Shown: one piece after another, positions 11,116 to 19,576 of the stretch
Position numbering within the stretch: position 1 is the first letter of the stretch
Layout of the letters: each line of letters begins with the position of its first letter
From: an uncultured Streptomyces sp.
Lineage (GTDB): Bacteria > Actinomycetota > Actinomycetes > Streptomycetales > Streptomycetaceae
Reading direction: 5' to 3'
DNA: 64,000 bases
Assembly: GCF_947488945.1 (NCBI RefSeq)
Contig: NZ_CANLBS010000006.1
Coordinates: forward strand, 358,616 to 422,615
The notes under the pieces: generated by a model
The model's database searches: none
Seen by the model: the letters and a program-made list of their open reading frames with translations, nothing else
What the model was told of the DNA's origin: nothing
Position numbers and translations under genes: made by a program

Positions 11116-11165
11116 GCGTGGGATTGCCGGTTTGGCCAACCGGCGATCCCACGCTATGTTGCCCC
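11116..11165. repeat. Three-copy hairpin repeat, copy A
   Basis: A hairpin with the core GCCGGTT / AACCGGC and a GGCCA-type loop, extended here to a 17-bp stem by GCGTGGGAT / ATCCCACGC, followed by the conserved TATGTTGC. The same arrangement recurs at 32365-32413 (same orientation) and 55069-55119 (opposite). Confidence 0.8.
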
Positions 11166-11299
11166 GCTTCGTTAGCCTCGCCATCTTCGAGAGGGCCGGA
11201 TCGAACTGGCTGTCCGACTCGTTGCGTGTGGCGCTGCCGCAGCACAACGAGCCTTCCGCCAGCAGTTCGGCCGCGAACACCCGCTGCCGCCTGGCACCG

Positions 11300-11490
11300 G
11301 CGATGACGAGGTTCTGGACGACCAAGCGGTGTGCGCTGCGGGAGAGGGCGAGAACGGCGGGGTTGGTGGAGAACTCGTCGCGTACGACGACGGCGTCGGC
11401 GGTCTCCAGGGCGAGGTCGGAGCCGACCTTGCCCATGGCGATGCCGGTGTGCGCGGCGGCCAGCGCCGGGGCGTCGTTGACGTCGGCGCC
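11300..11490 (-). pseudogene. Relic of a heavy-metal P-type ATPase
   Basis: Read on the minus strand, this gives VNDAPALAAAHTGIAMG then SDLALETADAVVV and ALSRSAHRLVVQNLVIAG. That is the hinge motif and following cytoplasmic segment of a CadA/ZntA-type metal-translocating P1B ATPase. Resemblance ends abruptly after LVIAG, the final membrane helices are replaced by unrelated sequence, and all upstream domains are missing. It is about 60 residues of a protein of about 640, so non-functional. Confidence 0.75.
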
Positions 11491-11505
11491 GGACCTCCGG
11501 CGGGC

Positions 11506-12249
11506 CTAGAAGCGGCCCTCCTTGTCCAGGTTGATCAGCATGACGATCCACACGGCGGCGGCCCTCACCACGCCCAGCGCCTCAATCCGGGTCAGCTCCA
11601 CGTCCTTCTGGCCGCCGCCGTGGCGCACCCAAGGCATCGCGGAGCCGTAGTTGTGCAATTGGTTGATCGCCTGGCACAGCGGGGTGCGCTCGCCTTCGGG
11701 GAACAGCCGGCGAAGCCCGGAGTTGATGTCCTTCTGCCCGGAGGCGATCTTGACGACGCCTTCCAGGGTGTTGACGGCCAATGCGACGGCCTGGCGATCG
11801 TCCCCGGCCTTCTGGGCGGTCAGGGCCTTGGACCAATTGCTCCGGGCGGCGGCGTACTTCCCGGTGAGCAAGGTCAGCGGGCGGACCGTGGTGTCCTGGA
11901 CGTCCAGTTCCTCGGCCCCCTCGTCGTCAGCGAGGAAGGAGCCGTCGACCATCACGAGAGCGATTTCGGCCTCCTTGAGGATCTTGTTGACCCTCTCGTC
12001 GTATGCCGATGATCCCCACATGCCGTTCGAGGTCAGGGCCTGCTCCAGCAGGTCGAAGACCTTGGGGTCCGGCAGCCGCTGCAACTGCTCGTTGATCCAT
12101 TCGGGCAGGTCCCTGCCCCACAGGCCGGAGGGTACGGGGATGTCGAGCCAGGCGGCGAGGGTCGCAACCGCTTCCTCCTCCAAGGCGTGCACGACGTCCT
12201 GGAGTACTCGGCGTAGCCCGGGCGGGGCTACCTCACGTTCATGACTCAT
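11506..12249 (-). CDS. Abortive-infection (Abi_C-like) C-terminal domain protein
   Basis: 247 residues, soluble. The C-terminal third (AVALAVNTLEGVVKIA, then INQLHNYGSAMPWVRHGG and a long hydrophobic helix) follows the pattern of the Abi_C/HEPN-like domain in abortive-infection proteins: a helix carrying E and K, then R209-H210 near a Gly-rich turn. Assignment is by eye and moderate. The start is ATG at 12249, with AAGGA 6 nt upstream; another ATG lies 3 nt earlier. It is followed downstream by the ATPase relic and preceded by the DUF4209-like gene. Confidence 0.6.
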   Translation of the reverse strand: MSHEREVAPPGLRRVLQDVVHALEEEAVATLAAWLDIPVPSGLWGRDLPEWINEQLQRLPDPKVFDLLEQALTSNGMWGSSAYDERVNKILKEAEIALVMVDGSFLADDEGAEELDVQDTTVRPLTLLTGKYAAARSNWSKALTAQKAGDDRQAVALAVNTLEGVVKIASGQKDINSGLRRLFPEGERTPLCQAINQLHNYGSAMPWVRHGGGQKDVELTRIEALGVVRAAAVWIVMLINLDKEGRF

Positions 12250-12425
12250 CATCAGTCCTTGGGCTCGGCGCGGTGCTTCGGCCTTCATTGTCGCCGAGCT
12301 GGCTGCTGGGCTCGGCCCGTTTTCGTACGAGTGCGCCGCGCCGGACCACGCCGGGGCGGCGGGTGGCGTGCGTTCCCGGCCCGGCGAAGCTGCCCAGGAG
12401 TGGCGCTGCCCTGCGGTCCTGGGGA

Positions 12426-14084
12426 TTAGGCCGTCGGATCAAGTGCCATGCGCTGCCCGTGCGCGTGGCTGAGCAGGTACAACGCCGCTTGCAAGATGAG
12501 CGCGACGTGGTGCTTGGGCGGGGTGTCGACCAAGCCGTGGAGGATGTCGTTGCGCAGGTTCATCCCGCGGTCGGGGTCGACCAGGAGAAGTTCCAGCGCT
12601 CTGCTCCAGTCCGCCGGAAACCCGGCCTCCGGCATGCTCTGCAAGAGCTTGCCCAGCAAGTCGACTCCACCGGCGCTCGGGCCCCAGGCCACGGAGACGA
12701 CAGGAACCCGGGAGCGCAGGAGTTCCCGGAGGATCTGCTCAACCTGTGGCAGGGCGACGCACGCCGCGGCGTCGAATTCCTCCAGCCAGTAGTAGCAGAA
12801 GGCCCGGGCAAGGGTCCGCGCGCGCGGCTCGGGCAGCACCGCCTCGTGTGCCAGAGCGGCGGTCATCTCGAACTCGTCGGGTCGAAAGCGTTCGTGGATG
12901 CGGTCGAGCTGGATTGCGGTCAGGATCCCGAACAGTCCCAGGCCGCGGACCTGCATCGCCACGGCGAGGTCGTCGTCCGCCTCGACGGGCGGTCGGACGA
13001 AGACCGGTCCGGCTGGGTTGATGCGCGAGCGCGGGATCCTTAGCAGGCCCTTGAGCGCGCCGTCGGCCTCGGCCTCGGCCTGCGCGCGCATCGCCGGATG
13101 GATGTCCTGCACAGTGAGCCACAGCGCGGTCCGCAGATCCTCGGCTGCATCGACCCGGGCCTGCTGCCCGGCGATCAACGCGCGCGGGATGGTGCCCTCG
13201 GTCCGGATGAAGATCCACTCCGGCGTGGTCTGCTGCAAAGCCATCTCGGCACGGGCCCGAAGGTCGGGCAGTCCCCGCCTCTGCGCCTGGGTCGCTGCCT
13301 CCGTCAGGAAGTACAGGCGCCGGTGCCCTGCATCGGCGGTATCGGCGGCGTCGAGGAGGGTGTGGACCACGGCGGCATCGATCTCCGTGTGGCGGCTGGG
13401 GCCCGCGTCCTTCCGCAGTGCATCGAGGAAGCCAAGCCGGACATCCACGTCGCGGGCGAAGAGGTCGGCCGCCCGTTCGGCGAGGTCCGCGACATCGCAC
13501 TCCAGGGTCTGCAACGTTTCCAGGACAACCAGCAGGGGTCGCCCATCCTCCTCGGCGCCGGCTAGGAGGCGCTCGGCAAGGGCGAGGGCGTCTTTCGTCG
13601 CGCGTTCACGAACGTCGGGCTGCTTGAACTTGAGGGACAGCTCTCCGGCCCTCTTCAGGCACCGGGCGGCCCGCGGCAGCCCGCAGCCGTCCTGAGCGGC
13701 CAACAGCAGCTGCACCGCGTCGAGGTATCCGGAGGCCGCGCCACGAACGTGGTCGGGTCTACGGCCGTGTCCGGCGTCGAGCAGCAGATGATGAAGGTGG
13801 CTACAGAGCAGAGGATCATCCACGTGGCCTGCGTACAGGCTCCAGATCTCCAACTGGGACGGCGTGGTCGGCGGAATCGGCGGGGCCTCCCGCGCCTCCT
13901 TCCGGGCCTTCAGCACCTCAGACGGCCGGCGGCGCAAGGCCGCGACCAGCGCATCCCGCTGCTCGACGGCCGTACTCGAACCGACATCCATGGCCGCGAG
14001 GGAGAACGCGGCGGCTGCGTTGGAGACGGCGTCCTTCACCGCCGCCATGAGCGCTGTCAGCACGCTCGGCTCGATCTGGGGCAC
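12426..14084 (-). CDS. DUF4209-like protein with C-terminal HEPN motif
   Basis: 552 residues, mostly alpha-helical, no membrane segments. Residues 511-516 read RNDILH, followed by GL. This is the R-(N/D/H)-x3-H signature of HEPN ribonucleases and the ending expected of DUF4209 proteins. Such proteins can be RNA-cutting toxins, and some belong to phage-defence systems; neither activity is shown here. The upstream helical region may be a sensor or scaffold. ATG at 14084. The 210 bp upstream hold no supported gene. Confidence 0.6.
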   Translation of the reverse strand: MPQIEPSVLTALMAAVKDAVSNAAAAFSLAAMDVGSSTAVEQRDALVAALRRRPSEVLKARKEAREAPPIPPTTPSQLEIWSLYAGHVDDPLLCSHLHHLLLDAGHGRRPDHVRGAASGYLDAVQLLLAAQDGCGLPRAARCLKRAGELSLKFKQPDVRERATKDALALAERLLAGAEEDGRPLLVVLETLQTLECDVADLAERAADLFARDVDVRLGFLDALRKDAGPSRHTEIDAAVVHTLLDAADTADAGHRRLYFLTEAATQAQRRGLPDLRARAEMALQQTTPEWIFIRTEGTIPRALIAGQQARVDAAEDLRTALWLTVQDIHPAMRAQAEAEADGALKGLLRIPRSRINPAGPVFVRPPVEADDDLAVAMQVRGLGLFGILTAIQLDRIHERFRPDEFEMTAALAHEAVLPEPRARTLARAFCYYWLEEFDAAACVALPQVEQILRELLRSRVPVVSVAWGPSAGGVDLLGKLLQSMPEAGFPADWSRALELLLVDPDRGMNLRNDILHGLVDTPPKHHVALILQAALYLLSHAHGQRMALDPTA

Positions 14085-14294
14085 GGGACCTCACTTTCGT
14101 CACCAGCAGTATCGGAGCAGCCGGTGTCCGAGCGCACCGATTTTCGTGCGCTCCGGCGGGAAGCCCTCGGGTTCAGCGGCCGTGTCGGCACGGCCACGGT
14201 GACCGGCACACCGGACATCGCCACCCCGCGCAGTTCCGCCATCGTCATCGCAGTGTCAGTGGAATATGAGGGCTGACCAGCTGTTAGATCGCGG

Positions 14295-15662
14295 TCAGCG
14301 TGCACGGCCGACGGCGTTTCCGGTTAGGCCAGTTGGGATGCGCGGGGGCGCGGTGGCGATGCTCGTCGTGCGCTCGCGGCTCGTGGCCGGCCCCTGGCGG
14401 GTGCCGATTCCGTGGGCGAGGGTTTCGGAGAGGTCGGCCAGCAGCGAGCTGGGGGTGTACGGGGACGCGGTGAGCGTCCAGGCGGGGCGGTCGGGGTCCG
14501 GGCCTCCCCAGACGGTCCAGGTGGTCAGGTTCTGAGTCGGACGCTGGGCCGCGAAGGCATCGAACTGGACCCCGGCGTCTCCTGCGGGGGACTTCCAGCG
14601 GATCCCTCGCCCGCCCACGGTGTGGCTCCACCCGGCTTCGGAGAGGGGGTGGGTGGCGGCGGTCACGGTCTTCTCGCCCACGGGAGAGCCGAGAGCGGTG
14701 TCCGAGCCGTCGGCGAGGTGACGTAGAAGTCCGCGCAGCACGGGGGCAGGGGTGGCGCCGGAAGCGGTGAGGACCCACATGCGGTCGGAGACGGGTGTTT
14801 CGTACGCGGCCATGGTCCACGCTGTTTCGTGGGCGTCGGCTTCGTGGACGTGCTCGATGCGCAGGGTCTGGTCCTCGTGGATGGCGTGGGTCGTGTCGTC
14901 GGACCAGGTGCGCCACTTCTGCCAGTCGTGGTGATCTTCGAGAAAGGTTTCCAGGAGGGCGTCGTGGTTGCCGGCGTCGGCCGCGTATGCGGGGACGGTT
15001 TCTGGTTCCGGGCGCGGAGATTCAGCTCTGGCGGTGGGTGGGCCGAGTGAGGTTCGGGCTTGGGTGGTGTCCTGCTCTGTGTCGGTGAGGGGAGCCGGGC
15101 CGGGTCGCATGGCGGCGCCGTGGGCCTTTTCGAAGGCGACCAGGGCTGCAGCGGGTGAGTCGAAAGTGTCGGCGACCTGCCGCAGATGGTCCTCGCCGTG
15201 GAGGTAGACGGACTTGCCGCTCCGGTGGAGGTAGGTGCCGACCGCGACTGTTGTGTGGCCATCGTGGGCGTGGGCGTGGATGAGGAGACGGCCGTGGCGG
15301 ATGTCGTCGTGGATCTTCTGGGCATCGTCGGAGACCTGGCGGATCTCGCTGCGGGTGCACCAGTGCATCGGGTAGTTGGCCCAAGTCCATTCCTCGTCCA
15401 TGGCTTCCCGGAGCTTCGGGGTGATCTCGACGGTAGTCCCGTCCGCAGTCAGTTGTTCGGCTGCCCACTCGGCCCAGTAGGGCTCCTCGTGATCGATGCG
15501 GGCCAGAACCAGGGTGTTGTTGCCCACGGCGCTCCAGTTGCCGGCCTCCAGGGCCGCGTGGGCGATATGGGCCTGGGAACCGGTCAGGACGGCGGTAACG
15601 GCGCTGGAGTGGTGGGGGTGGACGTCAAGGCGGACGTGGGCGTCGATTGAGGAGGTCTTCAT
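14295..15662 (-). CDS. DUF317-related protein
   Basis: 455 residues. The N-terminal 190 residues are unlike the other family members. The C-terminal half has the DUF317 pattern: W-rich strands such as TTWTVWGGPDPDRPAWTLTA followed by a helix (TPSSLLADLSETLAHG), present twice. ATG at 15662 (MKTSSIDAH). It is the last gene of the long minus-strand conjugation array. DUF317 function is unknown. Confidence 0.7.
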   Translation of the reverse strand: MKTSSIDAHVRLDVHPHHSSAVTAVLTGSQAHIAHAALEAGNWSAVGNNTLVLARIDHEEPYWAEWAAEQLTADGTTVEITPKLREAMDEEWTWANYPMHWCTRSEIRQVSDDAQKIHDDIRHGRLLIHAHAHDGHTTVAVGTYLHRSGKSVYLHGEDHLRQVADTFDSPAAALVAFEKAHGAAMRPGPAPLTDTEQDTTQARTSLGPPTARAESPRPEPETVPAYAADAGNHDALLETFLEDHHDWQKWRTWSDDTTHAIHEDQTLRIEHVHEADAHETAWTMAAYETPVSDRMWVLTASGATPAPVLRGLLRHLADGSDTALGSPVGEKTVTAATHPLSEAGWSHTVGGRGIRWKSPAGDAGVQFDAFAAQRPTQNLTTWTVWGGPDPDRPAWTLTASPYTPSSLLADLSETLAHGIGTRQGPATSRERTTSIATAPPRIPTGLTGNAVGRAR

Positions 15663-15723
15663 GTGGTGGCTCGTTCCTGCCGGTTGCCGGGGCGCGAAGG
15701 GCCCGGCAACCGGCGGCTGGGGG

Positions 15724-16854
15724 TCAGCGGGGACTGCGCGTGGCGGAGGGAGCCGTGATTTGCGGGGGACCGGCTCGGGGCACGCCTGCGGCTCTCGTGG
15801 CCCGCGCGCGTGGAGCCCGGTCGGCCGGTTGGGGAGAGGAGGAGGTGGCGTGCCCCCATCGGGTACGCACGGCCGACAGGCCGGCGAGCGCACGGCGGCT
15901 GCCGACGACGAGCTGGTAGGGCGTGCTGGCCGCATCGTCGGTGAACGCCTCGATGGTCCGGCCCGCGTGGTCCGCGACGGCGAGGACGGAGCGCTGGACG
16001 ACGCGCTCGCCCCAGTGCTCGGGGGAACCGAACGACCCGGACAGGAGCCCCAGAAGCTCGCGCGGATCGGCCCCGGGACGCAGGAGCCCGCTGTGCTGTG
16101 CCTCCCACAGGACGGTCACGGGGTCGATGGGAGTGCCGCGCCGGTCCAGGGCCGTCAGGCACTGCCACAGTCCGGCATGCAGCGGGTGCGTGAAGTCGCC
16201 GGGCGTAAGCCACCGCATCTGCTCGACGCTGCTGGGGTGAGCGGTGGTGGCCGCGAGGAGCAGTCGCTCCTCGTCGACCGCTTCTTCGTGCTGGGGCCGG
16301 GCTGGCGCGGGAGCGGCCGTGCGGGGCAGGGAGCCGGGGTGTGGGGGGAACCGGGCGGCGATGTCGTCCACCACGGTGGCAACGGCGTCGGCTTCAGAGA
16401 GGGTGGCGGCCACGCGCTGGGGGTGTGAGGTGTCGGTGGCGCTGTGCGTGAGGCGTTGGGCGGCGGAGGCCAGACGGCGCCGGCAGTGTTCGGCTTCGAT
16501 CATCCGGGCGTAGGCGGGTGCGTGCCGGGCCAGGGGGCATACCTGTACCAGGCTGTGCAGGTAGGGCGCGGACAGCCCGCGGGCTTCCTCGCGGGCGGTG
16601 GTGAGCACGGTGTCGAGCCACTTCGCGTCCTTCGCGTGCTCGACCGGGTCGGGGGCCGGCAGGGAGCGGATCGCGGCGAACAGCGCGCGGTGCGCGGCGG
16701 TGGAGAACGCATCAGAGCCGATACCGGTCACTTCGCGTAGGCGTTGCGGTTCGAGCAGGAGGGCTCCGAGCAGGGCCTGCTCGACGTGGAAGACCGGGTG
16801 TGGCCATGGGATCGCGTCGAGGCTGTCCTCGTCGGGGTCGGACGTGTGGGGCAT
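15724..16854 (-). CDS. DnaB-helicase N-terminal-domain protein without helicase domain
   Basis: 376 residues. Two copies of a DnaB-N-like helical fold are suggested: residues about 20-110 (FHVEQALLGALLLEP, then FSTAAHRALFAAIRSL) and about 195-290 (ERLLLAATTAHPSSVEQM, FTHPLHAGLWQCLTAL, GTPIDPVTVLWEA). No Walker motifs follow, so it cannot be a helicase itself. It may bind the host replicative helicase or primase. Its ATG overlaps the stop of the upstream methyltransferase by one base (TAATG), so translation is coupled. Confidence 0.75.
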   Translation of the reverse strand: MPHTSDPDEDSLDAIPWPHPVFHVEQALLGALLLEPQRLREVTGIGSDAFSTAAHRALFAAIRSLPAPDPVEHAKDAKWLDTVLTTAREEARGLSAPYLHSLVQVCPLARHAPAYARMIEAEHCRRRLASAAQRLTHSATDTSHPQRVAATLSEADAVATVVDDIAARFPPHPGSLPRTAAPAPARPQHEEAVDEERLLLAATTAHPSSVEQMRWLTPGDFTHPLHAGLWQCLTALDRRGTPIDPVTVLWEAQHSGLLRPGADPRELLGLLSGSFGSPEHWGERVVQRSVLAVADHAGRTIEAFTDDAASTPYQLVVGSRRALAGLSAVRTRWGHATSSSPQPADRAPRARATRAAGVPRAGPPQITAPSATRSPR

Positions 16855-18143
16855 TACGCGGCCAGGGTGAAGTCGTCGGGGCTGAGGGGGACATCCAGGT
16901 GCGGGGCGAGCAGGTGGGCCGCGAGCAACGGGGGCACCGCGTTGCCGATCTGGGAGAACTGCTGGCCCTTGTTTCCGGCCCAGGGGTAACCGGCGGGAAA
17001 GGTCTGCAGGATGCCGGCCTCGCGGGCGGTGATCCGGATTGGCTTTGGGGCGGGCACCGACCCCGCTTCGTCCTGCGAAGAGGTGGAAGGCTCGGCGATC
17101 CAGGTGCATTCGTTGGAGCGGTGTCCGAAGAACAGCGTTCCCGCCGGCTCGGACAACGGCCGGATGGTGGCGTTGGCCTGGTTGTTGCTGCGCAGGGACC
17201 AGGACCAGCGGTGGGCCTCGGCGGTGAACGTGGGCGCCGGAGCGTCGGCGGCCCGGTTGTCGCGGGTGCCGTGCCGGGCCGCCCATCCCGCGCCTTCGCG
17301 GCGGGACTGCAGGACCACCCCGTCCGGCCGGGGCATCCACGTGCCGCGCTCACGGGCGTCGGACAGTGTCTTGCGGGAGCCGGAGGGGAACGGCTCCGGG
17401 CCACCGCCGGGCCCGCCGCCGGCGCAGACGGTGGGCACGGGCCGGTCGGTGGCACCCCACCCCAGAGCCTGGGCCATGCTGACCCAGCGGATGCGGCCCG
17501 GGCCGAACAGCGAGTCGGGTTCTCCGACCTGGGCGTGTGTCGGTGCGGGGGGCTGAGCTGTACGGACCCGTGAGGCGAGCAGGATGGCGCGCCTTCGGGT
17601 CTGGGGCACGCCGTAGTCGGCAGCGTTGAGGATGCCCGTCCACACGGAGAATCCCCAGCGCCGCAGTACGGCCGCGTACTGTTTCCACAGCGGAAGGACG
17701 TCGGGTACCTCCTCCATGACCACCCACTCGGGCTCACCGGCCGCGTTCAGGGCGTGGAGATAGCGCATCGGTTCCGCCGCGAGCAGGGAGCGTTCGTCGC
17801 GGCAGGCGGCGAGAAGGCGCTCGCGGGTGTCGCGTCCTGCGGCGAGATCCTCCACAGCCTCATGCACGAGCGGCTGGTCGAGGAGGCCCAGGCGTTTGCC
17901 GGCCATGCTCCACGCCTGGCACGGAGGGGACGCGATCAACCCGCGGGTCCGGCCGATGAAGGGACAGGTCGGATACATCGCCACGTCGGTCCGGACCGTC
18001 AACTGCCCAGCAGCCGCACGCGTCTTGCAGGCCCAGACGTCCCACTCCAGCCCCACGTCGCGAACCCCGAGCACGCCCAGCGCCCGGCTCCAGCCACCTG
18101 GCCCCGCAAATAGGTCGATTATCAGCGCACGACCTCTCCTCAT
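16854..18143 (-). CDS. DNA (cytosine-5-)-methyltransferase
   Basis: 429-residue C5 DNA methyltransferase. Motif I DLFAGPGG (residues about 9-16), motif IV SPPCQAW with the catalytic Cys, a motif VI-like EEVPDV, motif VIII QTRRRAIL and the C-terminal GNAVPP (motif X) are all present. The long variable region between VIII and X should set the target sequence. No restriction endonuclease is adjacent, so it looks like an orphan, possibly anti-restriction, enzyme. Start ATG 18143; upstream in-frame codons overlap the preceding gene. Confidence 0.92.
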   Translation of the reverse strand: MRRGRALIIDLFAGPGGWSRALGVLGVRDVGLEWDVWACKTRAAAGQLTVRTDVAMYPTCPFIGRTRGLIASPPCQAWSMAGKRLGLLDQPLVHEAVEDLAAGRDTRERLLAACRDERSLLAAEPMRYLHALNAAGEPEWVVMEEVPDVLPLWKQYAAVLRRWGFSVWTGILNAADYGVPQTRRRAILLASRVRTAQPPAPTHAQVGEPDSLFGPGRIRWVSMAQALGWGATDRPVPTVCAGGGPGGGPEPFPSGSRKTLSDARERGTWMPRPDGVVLQSRREGAGWAARHGTRDNRAADAPAPTFTAEAHRWSWSLRSNNQANATIRPLSEPAGTLFFGHRSNECTWIAEPSTSSQDEAGSVPAPKPIRITAREAGILQTFPAGYPWAGNKGQQFSQIGNAVPPLLAAHLLAPHLDVPLSPDDFTLAA

Positions 18144-18145
18144 AC

Positions 18146-19069
18146 TCAAGTGGCCAGCCCGAAATCGCCTTGCCCCATAGCCTCCGCATCTCCGCGGCAC
18201 GCCCAGGGCGAACAGCCGTCCTCGACGCCGTTCTCCAGTTCCTCCGCCTCGGCCCTCCCGATATGGAGGGTGGCCTTTTCGGTGGCGGTGACGTGGTCGA
18301 TCGGGGCTTCGTGCAAGGGGACGCGGGAGCGGTGCAGGAACGCCTCTCCAAGCAGGCGGTTTCCCGCTGCGTTGGCGCGGGCGTTTCCCTGGCGAATGGC
18401 CGCATCGAATTCGACTACATCCGCCCACTCGGACGGTGACGTATCCCTGATATGCCTCCACTGCGCGTTCCCGTGGAACGGGCAGCCGAGGCAGCTCGAT
18501 TTCGGCGTCTCGGCCAGTCCGAGTGAGGTCAGGTACCGGACGCAGTCCGCTCTGCTCCAGTCGAGGTCCAGAAGGGGATGCCGGTTGCGCATGTACTGGA
18601 CGTCGGCATCCTTGGCCCGATGGAACTCATCGGTCGAAATGCCGACCCACTGCTCGACGAACATGCCCTTGGGGATGCGTGACGGATAGGGGTGCCCGAG
18701 AAGTTCACGCACCTTCTGCTTTATTGGTTTTATCTTATATTCGCCGGTGCACTGCCTGCGGGTCATGCCCGGCCGGCCGTCTTTGTTGAGAATGTGGAGA
18801 GGCATCGAGGCGAACCGGTGATCCGGATTCAACGCATCGCTTCGGATGTTGCCCGACGAGACGCGGAGAACTGGGATTCCGGCGGGTTTTGCAACCTCTT
18901 CTTCAAGGCGGTCCAGATGTGCGTATACGGCCTTGGGTTCCCATCCGGTGTCGGCGAAAATTGCGTAGTCGACCTTGGGGAGGATGCCGTCGGCGGAGAG
19001 GGCTAGAAGAGTGCTGGACTGAACTCCCGCGCCAAGAGAAAGGGCACGGAAGCGGGGCTGATCTGAAAT
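18146..19069 (-). CDS. PAPS-reductase/DndC-like PP-loop protein with an ATT start
   Basis: 307 residues of the phosphoadenosine-phosphosulfate-reductase-like family. The PP-loop is SLGAGVQSS near residue 10; then FADTGWEPKAVYAHL, RRQCTGEYKI and SSCLGCPFH, whose cysteines could hold a cluster or metal. The family uses ATP to adenylate a substrate; phage and plasmid members often sit by DNA-modification genes, as here (C5 methyltransferase 3 nt downstream). The frame has no ATG, GTG or TTG between the upstream stop (19106) and the PP-loop. ATT at 19069, 6 nt after AGGA, is the only sensible start. Starting at TTG 18832 would delete the catalytic loop. Confidence 0.8.
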   Translation of the reverse strand: MSDQPRFRALSLGAGVQSSTLLALSADGILPKVDYAIFADTGWEPKAVYAHLDRLEEEVAKPAGIPVLRVSSGNIRSDALNPDHRFASMPLHILNKDGRPGMTRRQCTGEYKIKPIKQKVRELLGHPYPSRIPKGMFVEQWVGISTDEFHRAKDADVQYMRNRHPLLDLDWSRADCVRYLTSLGLAETPKSSCLGCPFHGNAQWRHIRDTSPSEWADVVEFDAAIRQGNARANAAGNRLLGEAFLHRSRVPLHEAPIDHVTATEKATLHIGRAEAEELENGVEDGCSPWACRGDAEAMGQGDFGLAT

Positions 19070-19105
19070 GGTCTGTCCTGGGGGTTGGAAGCGGAGGGCG
19101 TGCCC

Positions 19106-19576
19106 TCAACGCGGCCGGTGCGCGTGATGAGTTGGCGGCACCAGCCGGTCGCGGTGTATCGCGTGGCAGAGGGCCGGTATACGGCCGAGGAGGTCGACGG
19201 CCGAGGCGATGAGCTGTTGGGGCGAGGGCCCGATGACAACAACCCGCCCCGACGAGGCGGCGGCGCAGCGGCGCTGGTTCTCCACGGCGCGGGCCAGGGC
19301 CGCGGTCAGTTCGGCGCCGGCGTCCTGGGCGGCCTTGGCGATCTGCGCGAGGCGTTCGAGGGACAGCAGTTCTTCGGCCGTGGTGTGCGATCGGGCTGGA
19401 GTGTGGTCGAGAAGGATGTCCAGCGCGCTGCGGGAGAGGTCCTGCGCATCGGTGATCCAGCCGGCCAGGGTGCGGAGGTCGCGGCCCGTGCCAGCGGCGC
19501 CGAGGGCGCGGCGCAGGGCGAGCGCCTCGCTGCTCAGGTGCGAGAGGGGTTTGGTCGGCGTATCGAGATCAGACAC
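19106..19576 (-). CDS. Hypothetical helical protein (AQDLSR family)
   Basis: 156 residues, predicted helical, no membrane segment. It has DAQDLSRSALDILL and a later amphipathic helix (RLAQIAKAAQDAGAELTAAL). The same DAQDLSR pattern is in the 190-residue protein at 42761-43333, so they are distant paralogues. GTG at 19576 overlaps the end of the trpA-like gene (GTGTCTGA). Function unknown. Confidence 0.65.
   Translation of the reverse strand: MSDLDTPTKPLSHLSSEALALRRALGAAGTGRDLRTLAGWITDAQDLSRSALDILLDHTPARSHTTAEELLSLERLAQIAKAAQDAGAELTAALARAVENQRRCAAASSGRVVVIGPSPQQLIASAVDLLGRIPALCHAIHRDRLVPPTHHAHRPR

Noticed and set aside
14057..14305. A small minus-strand frame (82 codons)
   Set aside because: Overlaps the front of the DUF4209-like gene, has no ribosome-binding site and no recognisable pattern.
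18146..18832. The PP-loop protein starting at TTG 18832
   Set aside because: This would remove the SLGAGVQSS loop and about 80 conserved residues that are in frame upstream.
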